Source: Sphingosinicella terrae (GTDB lineage: Bacteria; Pseudomonadota; Alphaproteobacteria; Sphingomonadales; Sphingomonadaceae). Taken from it: a stretch of 64,000 nucleotides of DNA. Position 1 is the first letter of the stretch; the number at the start of each line of letters is the position of its first letter. The notes under the pieces were generated by a model. It saw only the letters and a program-made list of their open reading frames with translations, did no database searches and was not told where the DNA came from. Location of the stretch: contig NZ_QDFY01000015.1 of NCBI RefSeq assembly GCF_003347635.1, positions 20,713 through 84,712 on the forward strand, read 5' to 3'. Position numbers and translations under genes: made by a program. Positions 54,824-63,480 of this stretch are shown piece after piece.

Positions 54824-55279
54824 ATGCGCTCATATCTGGTGGTGATGGACGATACCGAGGAAGCGCAGGCGGCCTTGCGCTTCGCGGCCCGCCGGGCGGC
54901 GCGGACCGGCGGCGGCGTCGAGATCCTGGCGCTGATTCCGCAGCAGGAATTCGTCCAGTGGAGCGGCGTCCAGCATGCGATGGAGGAGGAGGCACGGCTG
55001 CGGGCCGAGGCGATGCTCGTCCAGGCTTCCGGCGCGATCATCGAGGAAGCCGGGATCAAGCCCTCGATCACCGTCAAGCAGGGCTCGCCGGTCAAGGCGG
55101 TGAGCGAGCTGCTCAAGGAACGCGACGACATCGCCGCTCTGGTCCTGGCGGCGGCACGCGAAGGCGGCCCGGGGCCGCTCATCACGCATTTTGCCGGCGT
55201 GGTCGCCGGCAGCCTGCCCTGCCCGCTCATCATCGTGCCCTCGGGCCTCGAGGACGATGCTCTCAGCCGGCTGAGCTGA
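54824..55279 (+). CDS. universal stress protein-family protein
   Basis: The product has 151 residues and begins MRSYLVVMDDTEEAQAALRF, typical of single-domain UspA proteins. It contains VKQGSPVKAVSELL and ends SLPCPLIIVPSG. The ATP-binding G-x2-G-x9-G(S/T) motif appears degenerate (AAREGGPGPLITHFAGVVAGS), so nucleotide binding is uncertain. The gene is divergent from pdhC and preceded by GGAGGCGCCG. Confidence 0.85.
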   Translation: MRSYLVVMDDTEEAQAALRFAARRAARTGGGVEILALIPQQEFVQWSGVQHAMEEEARLRAEAMLVQASGAIIEEAGIKPSITVKQGSPVKAVSELLKERDDIAALVLAAAREGGPGPLITHFAGVVAGSLPCPLIIVPSGLEDDALSRLS

Positions 55280-55303
55280 GGGCGCAGGCGTCGCGCGGAA
55301 GCC

Positions 55304-56389
55304 TCAGCCCCGCTCGCCGGCGGGCGGGCGCGGACGCTGGCGCGGCGGCGGCCGGTGGGCGCGCCGCGGACGCTGCGCCCGGCGGACCTCGACCACTTCC
55401 TCGGTCACTTCCTCGACATAGGAGGTTCCGCCGGAGACCACCGTCGTCTCGACGATGATCGCCGGATAGGCGACGCCCCAGCCATAATATCCATAGCCGT
55501 AGCCCGCACCGTAGCCGCCGCAGGGCTGAGGCGGTGCCGGATGGCACGCCGCCGCGGGCGGCGGATAGGCCGAGCCGTAGGCGTAGCCGCCGCCGCCGCC
55601 GCTCCGCTCGTCATAGCCTTCCTCGGCATAGCCCCTGTCGGCATAGCCCCTGTCGGCATAGCCCCGGTCGTCGTAGCGCTCGTCATAGCCCTCGGCGTAG
55701 CCGTCATGACCGGCGCCGGCGGCATAGCCGCGCTCCTGGCTCTCCACCCAGGCATAGTCCCGCTCGTCCGGGCGATATTCGCCGCGTCCGTAATAAGAGG
55801 GGATGCCGGCTTCCGAATCCCAGCGCTCGCCATATTCGTCCCAGTCGAGGCCGTAGCGCGTATCCTGCACCCGACCTTGGCGGTCGATCAGATAGGCATC
55901 GTCATAATGGCGGACCCAGCGCTGATCCCGCGGCGGCTCGGCGAATCCGTAGAGCTGCCAGTTCTGCACGTGGAATTGCGGCCCGAACCAGTAGGGATGG
56001 ACGAAGCCGCCGCGCTGGATGCGGTGATGGCGGAAGTTCGGGCCGGGATGGCGGAAATGGCGGCCGCCACCGTGGCGGACGCTGACGTTCGAGCCGCCAT
56101 GGCGGACGACGACGTTGGAGCCGCCATGGCGCACGATCTGGCGCGAATGCCCGCTCGCCACGGCGTTCGAATGGCTGCGCGCTACGGCATTCGAATGGCT
56201 GCGCGAGACGGCGGTCGAATGGCTGCGCGCGGCGGAGTTCGACATGCTGTGATGGCGGACGCCCGCATTGCCGCCTGCGCGGCCGAAGCTGTGACCGCTG
56301 GCTCCGCGCGGGCCGGCATGCTGCGCCGAGGCCAGCGTCGGAACGGTGAGCGCGCTCGCCGCAAGCGCGAAAAGGGCAAGCTTTCTCAT
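55304..56389 (-). CDS. exported His-rich RcnB-like protein with tandem repeats
   Basis: After a signal peptide (MRKLALFALAASALTVPTLASA), residues 35-115 are tandem repeats (SHSNAVA and RHGGSN blocks). A central RcnB-type segment follows (FVHPYWFGPQFHVQNWQLYG, WVRHYDDAYLIDRQGRVQD). Then come Tyr/Asp-rich DRGYA repeats and a Gly/Pro tail. RcnB domains are linked to nickel/cobalt homeostasis. The His and Asp richness suggests metal binding in the periplasm. It converges with the universal stress gene. Confidence 0.78.
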   Translation of the reverse strand: MRKLALFALAASALTVPTLASAQHAGPRGASGHSFGRAGGNAGVRHHSMSNSAARSHSTAVSRSHSNAVARSHSNAVASGHSRQIVRHGGSNVVVRHGGSNVSVRHGGGRHFRHPGPNFRHHRIQRGGFVHPYWFGPQFHVQNWQLYGFAEPPRDQRWVRHYDDAYLIDRQGRVQDTRYGLDWDEYGERWDSEAGIPSYYGRGEYRPDERDYAWVESQERGYAAGAGHDGYAEGYDERYDDRGYADRGYADRGYAEEGYDERSGGGGGYAYGSAYPPPAAACHPAPPQPCGGYGAGYGYGYYGWGVAYPAIIVETTVVSGGTSYVEEVTEEVVEVRRAQRPRRAHRPPPRQRPRPPAGERG

Positions 56390-56463
56390 GCCGCGTCCCC
56401 TGTGCAGACCTGCCCCGGCACGGAGGCGCGCCAGGGATCTTGGTTAGGAACGTCTTAACGCCT

Positions 56464-56964
56464 TCAGGCCGCTATCGCCACGTCGCCCAGCCGTGCCGAG
56501 AGCCGCTGTGCCAATTCGACACAGCCGGCCAGATCCTCGTCGTCGAAGCGGCCCAGGCTGGGACTGTCGAGGTCGAGCACCGCCATCAGCCGGCCCTCGG
56601 CGACAATCGGGACGACCAGCTCGGACCGCGAGGCTGAATCGCAGGCAATGTGGCCGGGAAAGGCGTCGACGTCGGCCACGCATTGCGGCTCGAGGGTCGC
56701 CGCCGCCGCGCCGCATACGCCCTTGCCGAAGGGAATGCGGATGCAGGCCGGCCGGCCCTGGAACGGGCCGAGCACCAGCTCGCCGTCGACATTGCGGTAG
56801 AAGCCCGCCCAATTGAGGTCCGGCAGTGCCTCCCACAGCAGGGCAGCGACATTGGCCATGTTGGCGATCGGGTCGGGCTCGCCGGCGGTGAGCGCGTCCG
56901 CGGCCTCGATCAGCTCGCGGTAGAGGGCGGGCTTGTCCGCGGCGCTGATCCTGAAGTCATACAT
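56464..56964 (-). CDS. msrC: free methionine-R-sulfoxide reductase (GAF domain)
   Basis: The 166-residue GAF-fold protein has the conserved cysteines C84 (GKGVCGAAA), C95 (EPQCVADVD) and C108 (GHIACDSASRSE), corresponding to the catalytic and resolving cysteines of fRMsr enzymes, which reduce free Met-R-sulfoxide. NWAGFYR and FPGHIACD are further hallmarks. The ATG at 56964 gives the family length. Confidence 0.9.
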   Translation of the reverse strand: MYDFRISAADKPALYRELIEAADALTAGEPDPIANMANVAALLWEALPDLNWAGFYRNVDGELVLGPFQGRPACIRIPFGKGVCGAAAATLEPQCVADVDAFPGHIACDSASRSELVVPIVAEGRLMAVLDLDSPSLGRFDDEDLAGCVELAQRLSARLGDVAIAA

Positions 56965-56992
56965 TGCTGGCGTCTTCCTTCTTCCGTCCGGG

Positions 56993-57397
56993 TCAGTCCA
57001 GCCGCACCCTGCCGCGGCCCTGCTTGACCGAGCCGCGCTGCTTCTTGACGTCGACCCGCTTCGCCTTGGCGGAGCGGCTGGGCCGGGTCTTGATCCTCTT
57101 GGCGTCCCTGACATGGGCACGCGCGATCAGATCCGCCAGCCTCGCGCGTGCTTCCTCGCGATTGGCTTCCTGGGTGCGATGCTTGCGCGCCGTGATGATG
57201 ATCTCGCCCGCCGAATTCATCCGGCTCCCGGCCAGTTCCTTGAGCTTCTGATAGACCCACGGCGCCAAGCCGAGTCGGAAGACGTCGCAGCGCAGCTGGC
57301 AGGCGGTCGCGACCTTGTTGACATTCTGCCCGCCCGGGCCCGACGAGGCCAGAAACGTTTCGCTCAGCGCTTCCTCGGGAATGTCAAAGTCCGGCAT
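56993..57397 (-). CDS. arfB: ArfB, peptidyl-tRNA hydrolase and ribosome rescue factor
   Basis: ArfB (134 residues) hydrolyses peptidyl-tRNA on stalled ribosomes. The catalytic motif is SSGPGGQNVNKV, and the basic C-terminal tail (RSAKAKRVDVKKQRGSVKQG) enters the mRNA channel. The start at 57397 matches the family. It overlaps the RluA-type gene by 14 bases and both are on the minus strand. Confidence 0.93.
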   Translation of the reverse strand: MPDFDIPEEALSETFLASSGPGGQNVNKVATACQLRCDVFRLGLAPWVYQKLKELAGSRMNSAGEIIITARKHRTQEANREEARARLADLIARAHVRDAKRIKTRPSRSAKAKRVDVKKQRGSVKQGRGRVRLD

Positions 57398-58058
57398 CGT
57401 CGAACCCCGCCTCGACAAAGATGCGAGGCAGCGGCGCCCTTGCCTCGATCGCCGGCTTCGGGTCGCGCGGGACGCGCAGCGCCAGGGCATGGAGCAGCAT
57501 GCCACCGCCACCGCGCCCGTAGACCGGGTCGCCGGATATGGCATGACCCAGCCCCTCGGCGGCATGGACTCGGATCTGGTGGGTCCGTCCGGTGCGCGGT
57601 GTGAACAGCACGAGCGTGCGTCCGTCCCTCCGCGCGATCGTCCGCCACTCCGTCACCGCCGCCTTGCCGGACGGATCGGCGACCATCCGCCACCCTGCCT
57701 CGCGGCTCGATACCTTGACCAGAGGCAAGGCGATCCGACCCGAATCGTCCCCCGGGACGCCCTCCAGCACCGCCAGATAGCTTTTCTCGGCCCTCCCTTC
57801 CTCGAAGGCCTGGGCGAATCGCTTGTGCGCCTTGGGATTGCGGGCCAGCAGCAGGCAGCCCGAAGTGTCGCGGTCGAGGCGATGGACGGCGCTCGGCGGA
57901 CGGCGGAAGCCGAAGCGAAGGTCGGAAAGAAGATCCTCCAGGCTTTCGCGGGTCGACGGGCCGGCATGGACGGCGAGGCCCGCCGGCTTGTCGATGACCA
58001 GCGCCTCGGCGTCTATGAAGAGGACTCGATCCTGCAGCTTTTCGGTTCGTTCCATCAT
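57384..58058 (-). CDS. RluA-family pseudouridine synthase
   Basis: The protein of 224 residues has the catalytic motif HRLDRDTSGCLLLARN (Asp catalytic) and FTPRTGRTHQIRVHAA, both diagnostic of RluA/TruC-like synthases that isomerise uridine in rRNA or tRNA. There is no S4 RNA-binding domain. It is shorter than RluC/RluD and resembles RluA. The specific target base is unknown. Confidence 0.9.
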   Translation of the reverse strand: MMERTEKLQDRVLFIDAEALVIDKPAGLAVHAGPSTRESLEDLLSDLRFGFRRPPSAVHRLDRDTSGCLLLARNPKAHKRFAQAFEEGRAEKSYLAVLEGVPGDDSGRIALPLVKVSSREAGWRMVADPSGKAAVTEWRTIARRDGRTLVLFTPRTGRTHQIRVHAAEGLGHAISGDPVYGRGGGGMLLHALALRVPRDPKPAIEARAPLPRIFVEAGFDDAGL

Positions 58059-58090
58059 TGGGTAAACGCCGCTTAACCTCGCCCGGGATC

Positions 58091-58104
58091 AGCCGTTAAC
58101 GGCT
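58091..58104. promoter_or_regulatory. perfect 14-bp palindrome with central GTTAAC
   Basis: AGCCGTTAACGGCT is a perfect palindrome in the intergenic region between the pseudouridine synthase and ctrA genes. It contains TTAA but lacks the N7 spacing of a full CtrA site. Confidence 0.35.
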
Positions 58105-58170
58105 CAGGCGAGCCCTGTCATGATCGGATCGCCACCGCAACGAGTGCGGTTTTTCAAGGATTACATGGGA

Positions 58171-58185
58171 TTAAGAGGAAATTAA
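58171..58185 (+). promoter_or_regulatory. CtrA-binding site in the ctrA promoter (TTAA-N7-TTAA)
   Basis: TTAA (58171-58174) and TTAA (58182-58185) with exactly seven bases between match the CtrA consensus, about 100 bases upstream of the ctrA start codon. This suggests autoregulation as in Caulobacter. TTAACCTTT (58182-58190) and AAAGGTTAA (58206-58214) form a 9-bp inverted repeat overlapping the site. Confidence 0.75.
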
Positions 58186-58275
58186 CCTTTTGCGTTCACT
58201 TGTGGAAAGGTTAATACACGTCGGAGGGGCGCTCGACGGCCGTCGGCCGGCGTCCGCGACAGGAGGGCAGATTAG

Positions 58276-58977
58276 ATGCGCGTGCTGCTGATCGAAGACG
58301 AGCCGACCACGGCGAAGGCCATCGAGCTTATGCTCACCACCGAGGGATTCAACGTCTATACGACGGACCTCGGCGAGGAAGGCTTGGATCTGGGCAAGCT
58401 GTACGATTACGATATCATCTGCCTGGATCTCAACCTGCCCGACATGCACGGCTATGACGTGCTCAAGAAGCTGCGCACCGCCAAGGTCGGCACGCCCGTG
58501 CTGATCCTCTCCGGCGTCAGCGAGATGGATTCGAAGGTGCGGGCGCTCGGCTTCGGCGCCGACGACTATGTCACCAAGCCCTTCCATCGTGACGAGCTGG
58601 TCGCGCGCATCCACGCCATCGTCCGCCGCTCCAAGGGGCATTCGCAGTCGGTCATTCGCACGGGCAAGCTGTCGGTCAATCTCGACGCCAAGACGGTCGA
58701 GGTCGACGGCGCCCGCGTCCATCTGACCGGCAAGGAATATGCGATGCTGGAGCTGCTCTCGCTTCGCAAGGGCACGACCCTCACCAAGGAGATGTTCCTC
58801 AACCATCTTTATGGCGGCATGGACGAGCCGGAGCTGAAGATCATCGACGTCTTCATCTGCAAGCTGCGCAAGAAACTGAGCCTCGCCTGCGGCGGCGAGA
58901 ATTACATCGAGACCGTCTGGGGCCGCGGCTACGTGCTGCGCGAGCCCGACGAGGCGGAGGCCGCCCAGGTCGCCTGA
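58276..58977 (+). CDS. ctrA: CtrA, cell-cycle master response regulator
   Basis: CtrA (233 residues) controls cell-cycle, flagellar and division genes in Alphaproteobacteria. The receiver domain has phospho-acceptor D51 in [13 protein letters not shown] and the Lys in [13 protein letters not shown]. The OmpR-type DNA-binding domain includes [20 protein letters not shown] and [14 protein letters not shown], almost invariant in the family. The ATG follows AGGAGGGCAGATTAG. The protein ends AAQVA. A strong terminator follows. Confidence 0.97.
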   Translation: MRVLLIEDEPTTAKAIELMLTTEGFNVYTTDLGEEGLDLGKLYDYDIICLDLNLPDMHGYDVLKKLRTAKVGTPVLILSGVSEMDSKVRALGFGADDYVTKPFHRDELVARIHAIVRRSKGHSQSVIRTGKLSVNLDAKTVEVDGARVHLTGKEYAMLELLSLRKGTTLTKEMFLNHLYGGMDEPELKIIDVFICKLRKKLSLACGGENYIETVWGRGYVLREPDEAEAAQVA

Positions 58978-59005
58978 TTCGCGTTTCCACTCCAATGTCC
59001 ACCGG

Positions 59006-59049
59006 CCGGCGCCCGCTTCTCGCGAAGCGGGCGCCGGTTGCATTTTCGC
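59006..59049 (+). terminator. ctrA rho-independent terminator
   Basis: A perfect 14-bp stem, CCGGCGCCCGCTTC (59006-59019) and GAAGCGGGCGCCGG (59024-59037), has a TCGC tetraloop and is followed by TTGCATTTT. It starts 29 bases after the ctrA stop codon. Confidence 0.7.
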
Positions 59050-59120
59050 CTGTCGCGACGGCGCGGAACATTGCATGATGGCGCTTGCAGGGGCCGCCGG
59101 CCCCGAGTGAGCGAGGGTCG

Positions 59121-60563
59121 ATGGTCGCAGCCGGGGCGTTCGACGAATTGTGGGGGGCGAGCCGCAATCGCGCGCCGCGGGCCGGCTTCGAAGCGCTCGC
59201 CGCCTGGCTGCGCGATCTGCCGCCGGCCGAGCTCGACCGCCGTCAGCAGGCGGCGGAGGCGGCCTTCCGCAGCCTGGGCATCACCTTCGCCGTCTATGGA
59301 GACGAGCAGGCGGCGGAGCGGATCATCCCGTTCGACATCATCCCGCGCATCTTCACGTCCGGCGAATGGGCGGCGCTCGCCGCCGGCCTCGAGCAGCGGG
59401 TCCGGGCGATCAACGCCTTCCTCGACGATGTCTATGGCGAGCGCCGGATTCTTGCCGACGGCGCCATCCCCGCCGACATCGTCCTCGGCAATGCGCAATA
59501 TTGCGCCCCCTGCGCCGGGATGCGGCCGCCGCACGGCATCCATGCCCATATCTGCGGCATCGACATGGTGCGCACCGGGCCCGATGATTTCTGGGTGCTG
59601 GAGGACAATGCCCGCACCCCGTCCGGCGTCTCCTACATGCTCGAGAATCGCGAGGCGATGCTTCGGCTCTGCCCCGAGCTGTTCGAGCTTCTCGACGTCG
59701 AGCCGGTCGATTCCTATCCGGAGCTGCTGCGGGACACGCTGCATTCGGTCGCGCCGGCGCGGGCGAAGGGCGCGGTCTGCGTTCTGCTGACGCCCGGCCA
59801 CCACAACAGCGCCTATTACGAGCACAGCTTCCTGGCCGACAATATGGGCATCGAGCTGGTCGAGGGCAGCGATCTCGAGGTCGACGACGACATCGTCTGG
59901 ATGCGCACCATCGACGGTCCGGTCCGCGTCGACGTCATCTATCGCCGGATCGACGACGCCTTCCTCGACCCGCTCTTCTTCCGCCCCGATTCGCTGCTCG
60001 GCGTGCCCGGGCTTCTCGCCGCCTATCTGGCCGGCAACGTCACCCTGGTGAACGCGCCCGGGACCGGCATTGCCGACGACAAGGCGATCTACAGCTACAT
60101 GCCCGAGATCGTCCGCTACTATACCGGCGAGGAGCCGAAGCTGCGCAACGTCGAGACCTGGCGCTGCCGCGAGCGCGACGCGCTCAGATACACGCTCGAT
60201 CATCTCGAGGAGCTGGTGGTGAAGCCGGTCGACGGATCGGGCGGCTACGGCATGCTGGTCGGCCCGACCGCGCCCCGCGCCGATCTCGAGCGCTTTCGCG
60301 CCATGCTGAAGGCCGAGCCGCACCGCTACATCGCCCAGCCGACGCTCGCGCTGTCGACCGTCCCGACCTTCACCGAGCGCGGCGTGGCGCCGCGCCACGT
60401 CGATTTCCGGCCCTTCGTTCTCACCGGCGCGGACGGCTTCCGGATCGTCCCGGGCGGCCTCACCCGCGTCGCGCTGCGCGAGGGCTCGCTCGTCGTCAAC
60501 TCAAGCCAGGGCGGCGGCACCAAGGACAGCTTCATCCTCTCCCCGACGCCGCAGGGCGGCTGA
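59121..60563 (+). CDS. circularly permuted ATP-grasp protein (Anbu cluster)
   Basis: This 480-residue protein matches the circularly permuted ATP-grasp family (DUF404/DUF407) with PLEDNAR-like VLEDNARTPSGVSYMLENRE, GIDMVRTGPDDFWV and the ATP-grasp stretch VVKPVDGSGGYGMLVGP. It is the first gene of the alpha-E/transglutaminase/Anbu cluster and is one base upstream of the next. The ATG at 59121 follows GAGGGTCG. The cluster may make or turn over a peptide or protein tag, but its substrate is unknown. Confidence 0.88.
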   Translation: MVAAGAFDELWGASRNRAPRAGFEALAAWLRDLPPAELDRRQQAAEAAFRSLGITFAVYGDEQAAERIIPFDIIPRIFTSGEWAALAAGLEQRVRAINAFLDDVYGERRILADGAIPADIVLGNAQYCAPCAGMRPPHGIHAHICGIDMVRTGPDDFWVLEDNARTPSGVSYMLENREAMLRLCPELFELLDVEPVDSYPELLRDTLHSVAPARAKGAVCVLLTPGHHNSAYYEHSFLADNMGIELVEGSDLEVDDDIVWMRTIDGPVRVDVIYRRIDDAFLDPLFFRPDSLLGVPGLLAAYLAGNVTLVNAPGTGIADDKAIYSYMPEIVRYYTGEEPKLRNVETWRCRERDALRYTLDHLEELVVKPVDGSGGYGMLVGPTAPRADLERFRAMLKAEPHRYIAQPTLALSTVPTFTERGVAPRHVDFRPFVLTGADGFRIVPGGLTRVALREGSLVVNSSQGGGTKDSFILSPTPQGG

Positions 60564-60564
60564 G

Positions 60565-61500
60565 ATGCTGTCGCGCACCGCCGCCAATCTCTACTGGATC
60601 GGCCGCTACATGGAGCGCGCGGAATTCGCCTGCCGGCTGATCGAGGCGACCATAAGGCTCTCCGCGCTCGGCCATCCCGGCGATGCCGAGCCAGCCTGGC
60701 GCAGCGCGCTGAGCGTCGTCGGCGCCGAGGACAGCTTCGCCGCGGCCGGCGAGGGCCTGACGCCGTTCAACGCCACCCGCTATCTGATGCTGACCGAGGA
60801 GAATGGCGGCTCGATCCGTTCCTGCATCGCCGCCGCCCGCGACAATGCCAGGGCGGCGCGGACCGCGCTCACGGTCGAGGTGTGGCAAGCGATCAACCGG
60901 GCATGGCAGGTGGTTCGCGGCCGGTCGAGCCCCGGCGGCGTGCAGAACGCGCTCAATCTTGTCGAGGAGCTGAAGGCGGAGATGCGCGGCTTCGAAGGTG
61001 CGGTCGGCCGGATGCTGCGCACCGAGGGCTTCTGGTTCCTGCGGCTGGGCTCGGTGATCGAGCGCAGCGACAACACGGCGCGCCTCATCGACGTCAAATA
61101 TTATCTGCTGCTTCCGCCCGGCCAGGTGGTCGGCGGCACCCTCGACCGCGACCAGTGGACGACCATTCTGCAGACGGTCGCGGCGCGCACCGCCTATCGC
61201 CACCTCTACCAGGGCCCGCTCCAGCCCTGGCTGGTGGCCGAGTTGCTGCTCCTTCGGCGCGAGATGCCGCGCTCCCTCGCCGCCTCGGCCGATACGACCG
61301 TGAACCTGCTCTCGGCCCTGGCCGGGCGGACCGGCCGCCAGGGCCCGGCCGACCGCCTCGCCCGGAAGCGCTCCGCGCGCCTCGAGGACACGCAGATCGG
61401 CGCCGTCCTCCAGTCGGGCCTTCACGAATGGCTGCACGACCAGATCCGTGACAATGCCGCGCTCGACGAGGCGATCGCGCGGCAATTCAGGTTCGGATGA
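60565..61500 (+). CDS. alpha-E domain protein (DUF403)
   Basis: The 311-residue all-helical protein opens MLSRTAANLYWIGRYMERAE and has the DUF403/alpha-E pattern FWFLRLGSVIERSDNTARLIDVKYY with later LDRDQWTTILQTV. Alpha-E proteins always accompany the permuted ATP-grasp gene. It starts one base after that gene's stop and is followed closely by the transglutaminase gene. Confidence 0.9.
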   Translation: MLSRTAANLYWIGRYMERAEFACRLIEATIRLSALGHPGDAEPAWRSALSVVGAEDSFAAAGEGLTPFNATRYLMLTEENGGSIRSCIAAARDNARAARTALTVEVWQAINRAWQVVRGRSSPGGVQNALNLVEELKAEMRGFEGAVGRMLRTEGFWFLRLGSVIERSDNTARLIDVKYYLLLPPGQVVGGTLDRDQWTTILQTVAARTAYRHLYQGPLQPWLVAELLLLRREMPRSLAASADTTVNLLSALAGRTGRQGPADRLARKRSARLEDTQIGAVLQSGLHEWLHDQIRDNAALDEAIARQFRFG

Positions 61501-61507
61501 CGCCCTC

Positions 61508-62344
61508 ATGCATCTGTCGATCCACTACACCACCGCATATCATTACGAGGATCCGCCGCGCCGCATCGTCCAGCTGCTGCGCGTCACGCCGGCCAGCTTC
61601 GCGGGCCAGTCTGTTCTCGACTGGCGGATCGACGTCGATTGCGACGCGAAGCTTCGCGAGCATCAGGATGGTTACGGCAATATCGTCCAAATGCTCTACA
61701 TCGATCGGCCGATGTCGAGCCTTGCCGTTTCCGTCGCCGGACGCGTGCTGACCGAGGATCGCGCCGGGATCATCCAGGGACTTCCGCACGATCTTCCGCC
61801 CGGCGTGTTCATCCGCCCGACGCCGCTCACCGCGCCCGGGCCGGCCATCGATCGCCTCGCCCGATGGACCACGCGCCGCGCCGGCCCGGTTCTCGACAAG
61901 CTCCATGCCCTCGCCACGCGGCTCCATTCGGAGTTCCAGTTCGACACGCAGGCGACCGCCGTCGACACCACCGCCGAGCAGGCCTGCGACGCCGGCCACG
62001 GCGTGTGCCAGGACTTCGCCCATGTCATGATCGCGACGGTCCGGCGGATCGGCCTTCCCGCCCGCTATGTTTCGGGTCACCTCTTCCGGCGCGACGGTGC
62101 GCTGGTCCAGGAGGCCGGCCACGCCTGGGCGGAAGCCTGGATCGAGGATCTCGGCTGGACCGCTTTCGATCCGGTCAACGGCATCTGCACCGACGATGCC
62201 TATGTCCGAGTCGCCAGCGGCCTCGATTACCGCGACGCCGCGCCGGTGGCCGGCGCGCGGGCGGGTGGCGGCGCCGAGGAACTGAAGGTAGAGGTACGGG
62301 TCGACCGGGCGATGCGGCAGGCGCAGGCCCAGTCACAGAATTGA
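61508..62344 (+). CDS. transglutaminase-like cysteine protease (Anbu cluster)
   Basis: The 278-residue protein has the transglutaminase Cys-His-Asp triad: GHGVCQDFAHVMIATVRR (Cys), AGHAWAEAWIEDLGW (His) and FDPVNGI (Asp). The N-terminal segment LSIHYTTAYHYEDPPRRIVQ is the transglutaminase N-domain. The ATG at 61508 is eight bases after the alpha-E stop. Family members may act as amidases or cross-linkers in this conserved cluster. Confidence 0.9.
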   Translation: MHLSIHYTTAYHYEDPPRRIVQLLRVTPASFAGQSVLDWRIDVDCDAKLREHQDGYGNIVQMLYIDRPMSSLAVSVAGRVLTEDRAGIIQGLPHDLPPGVFIRPTPLTAPGPAIDRLARWTTRRAGPVLDKLHALATRLHSEFQFDTQATAVDTTAEQACDAGHGVCQDFAHVMIATVRRIGLPARYVSGHLFRRDGALVQEAGHAWAEAWIEDLGWTAFDPVNGICTDDAYVRVASGLDYRDAAPVAGARAGGGAEELKVEVRVDRAMRQAQAQSQN

Positions 62345-62363
62345 GGGGGAGGACGCCCGCGCC

Positions 62364-63113
62364 ATGACCTATTGCCTCGGCCTGCTGCTCGACGCCGGGC
62401 TGATCATGATGGCCGATACCCGGACCAATGCCGGGGTCGACGACATCTCCTCCTATCGCAAGCTCCATTGCCTGATCGATCGGCCCGACCGCAGCCTCTA
62501 CGTCGCCACCGCCGGCAACCTCTCCACCAGCCAGACCGTCATCAGCTTGCTGCGCGAAGGCCTTCCCGCGGACGAGGAGGGGCAGCTCACCCGGACGATC
62601 GAGGGTGCGAGCACGATGTTCCGGGCGGCACAGCTGGTCGGCGAGGCGATGCAGGTCGCCAATCGCACGGTCGGGCAGGCGCTCGCCTCGATCAAGATCA
62701 GCGGCGCCTCGACCATGCTGGTGGGCGGCCGGATCGGCCAGGCGCCGCCGGCCCTCTATCTGGTCTATTCCGCAGGCAATTTCATCGAATGCAAGCCGGA
62801 CGTGCCCTTCTTCCAGATCGGCGAGCACAAATATGGGCGGCCGATCCTCGACCGGGTCATCGATCCCGCGACCTCGTTGGCGGAAGCGGTGAAGATCGGC
62901 TTCCTCTCCTTCGACGCCTCGATCCGTTCCAACCTCGCCATCGCGCGGCCGCTCGACCTGGTGGTGATTCCCTCGGACCGGCGGCCGCCGCTCACCCGGC
63001 GAATCGAAGCCGACGATTCCTATTTCGACGATCTTTCGGCGCGCTGGGGCGACCTGCTCGCCCATGCGGCGGCCGCGATCCCGGATCCGCCTTTCATGGC
63101 CGAACTGGAATAG
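62364..63113 (+). CDS. Anbu, bacterial proteasome-like protease
   Basis: Anbu (249 residues) is the ancestral-type proteasome homologue. Removal of the initiator Met exposes Thr2 in MTYCLGLLLDAGLIMMADTR as the N-terminal nucleophile. Typical text includes YVATAGNLSTSQTV and FQIGEHKYGRPILDRVI. Together with the three preceding genes it forms the conserved Anbu operon whose client proteins are not known. Confidence 0.92.
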   Translation: MTYCLGLLLDAGLIMMADTRTNAGVDDISSYRKLHCLIDRPDRSLYVATAGNLSTSQTVISLLREGLPADEEGQLTRTIEGASTMFRAAQLVGEAMQVANRTVGQALASIKISGASTMLVGGRIGQAPPALYLVYSAGNFIECKPDVPFFQIGEHKYGRPILDRVIDPATSLAEAVKIGFLSFDASIRSNLAIARPLDLVVIPSDRRPPLTRRIEADDSYFDDLSARWGDLLAHAAAAIPDPPFMAELE

Positions 63114-63119
63114 CCGCCA

Positions 63120-63476
63120 ATGCCGGCCGAGGCGGACCTTGCTGCGCTCAGGGCGCACGGCCTCGCCTTTCCCGAGGCCGTCGAGGATTTCCCCTGGGGG
63201 CATACCGCGCTCAAGGTGAGAGGGAAGACCTTCACCTGGCTCGATTGCAGCGACGGCAGGCTCAGCCTCACGGTCAAGCTTCCCGTCAGCCGAGACTTCG
63301 CCCTCGTCTTCGATTTCGCCGAGCCGGCCGGCTACGGTCTCGGCCGCTCGGGCTGGATCAGCTGCCGCTTTCCCCCGGGCGAGACGCCCGACCTCGAGCT
63401 GCTCGAGCGCTGGATCGCCGAAAGCTATCGCGCCGTGGCGCCGAAGAAGCTGGCGGCACTGGCGGCGGAAGACTGA
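63120..63476 (+). CDS. MmcQ/YjbR-family protein
   Basis: The 118-residue product has the MmcQ/YjbR (DUF419) fold text FPEAVEDFPWGHTALKVRGKTF and GWISCRFPPGETPDLELLERWI. The family has a double-wing DNA-binding-like fold but no proven function. It is six bases downstream of anbu and may be part of that operon or an independent gene. Confidence 0.87.
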   Translation: MPAEADLAALRAHGLAFPEAVEDFPWGHTALKVRGKTFTWLDCSDGRLSLTVKLPVSRDFALVFDFAEPAGYGLGRSGWISCRFPPGETPDLELLERWIAESYRAVAPKKLAALAAED

Positions 63477-63480
63477 GTCG

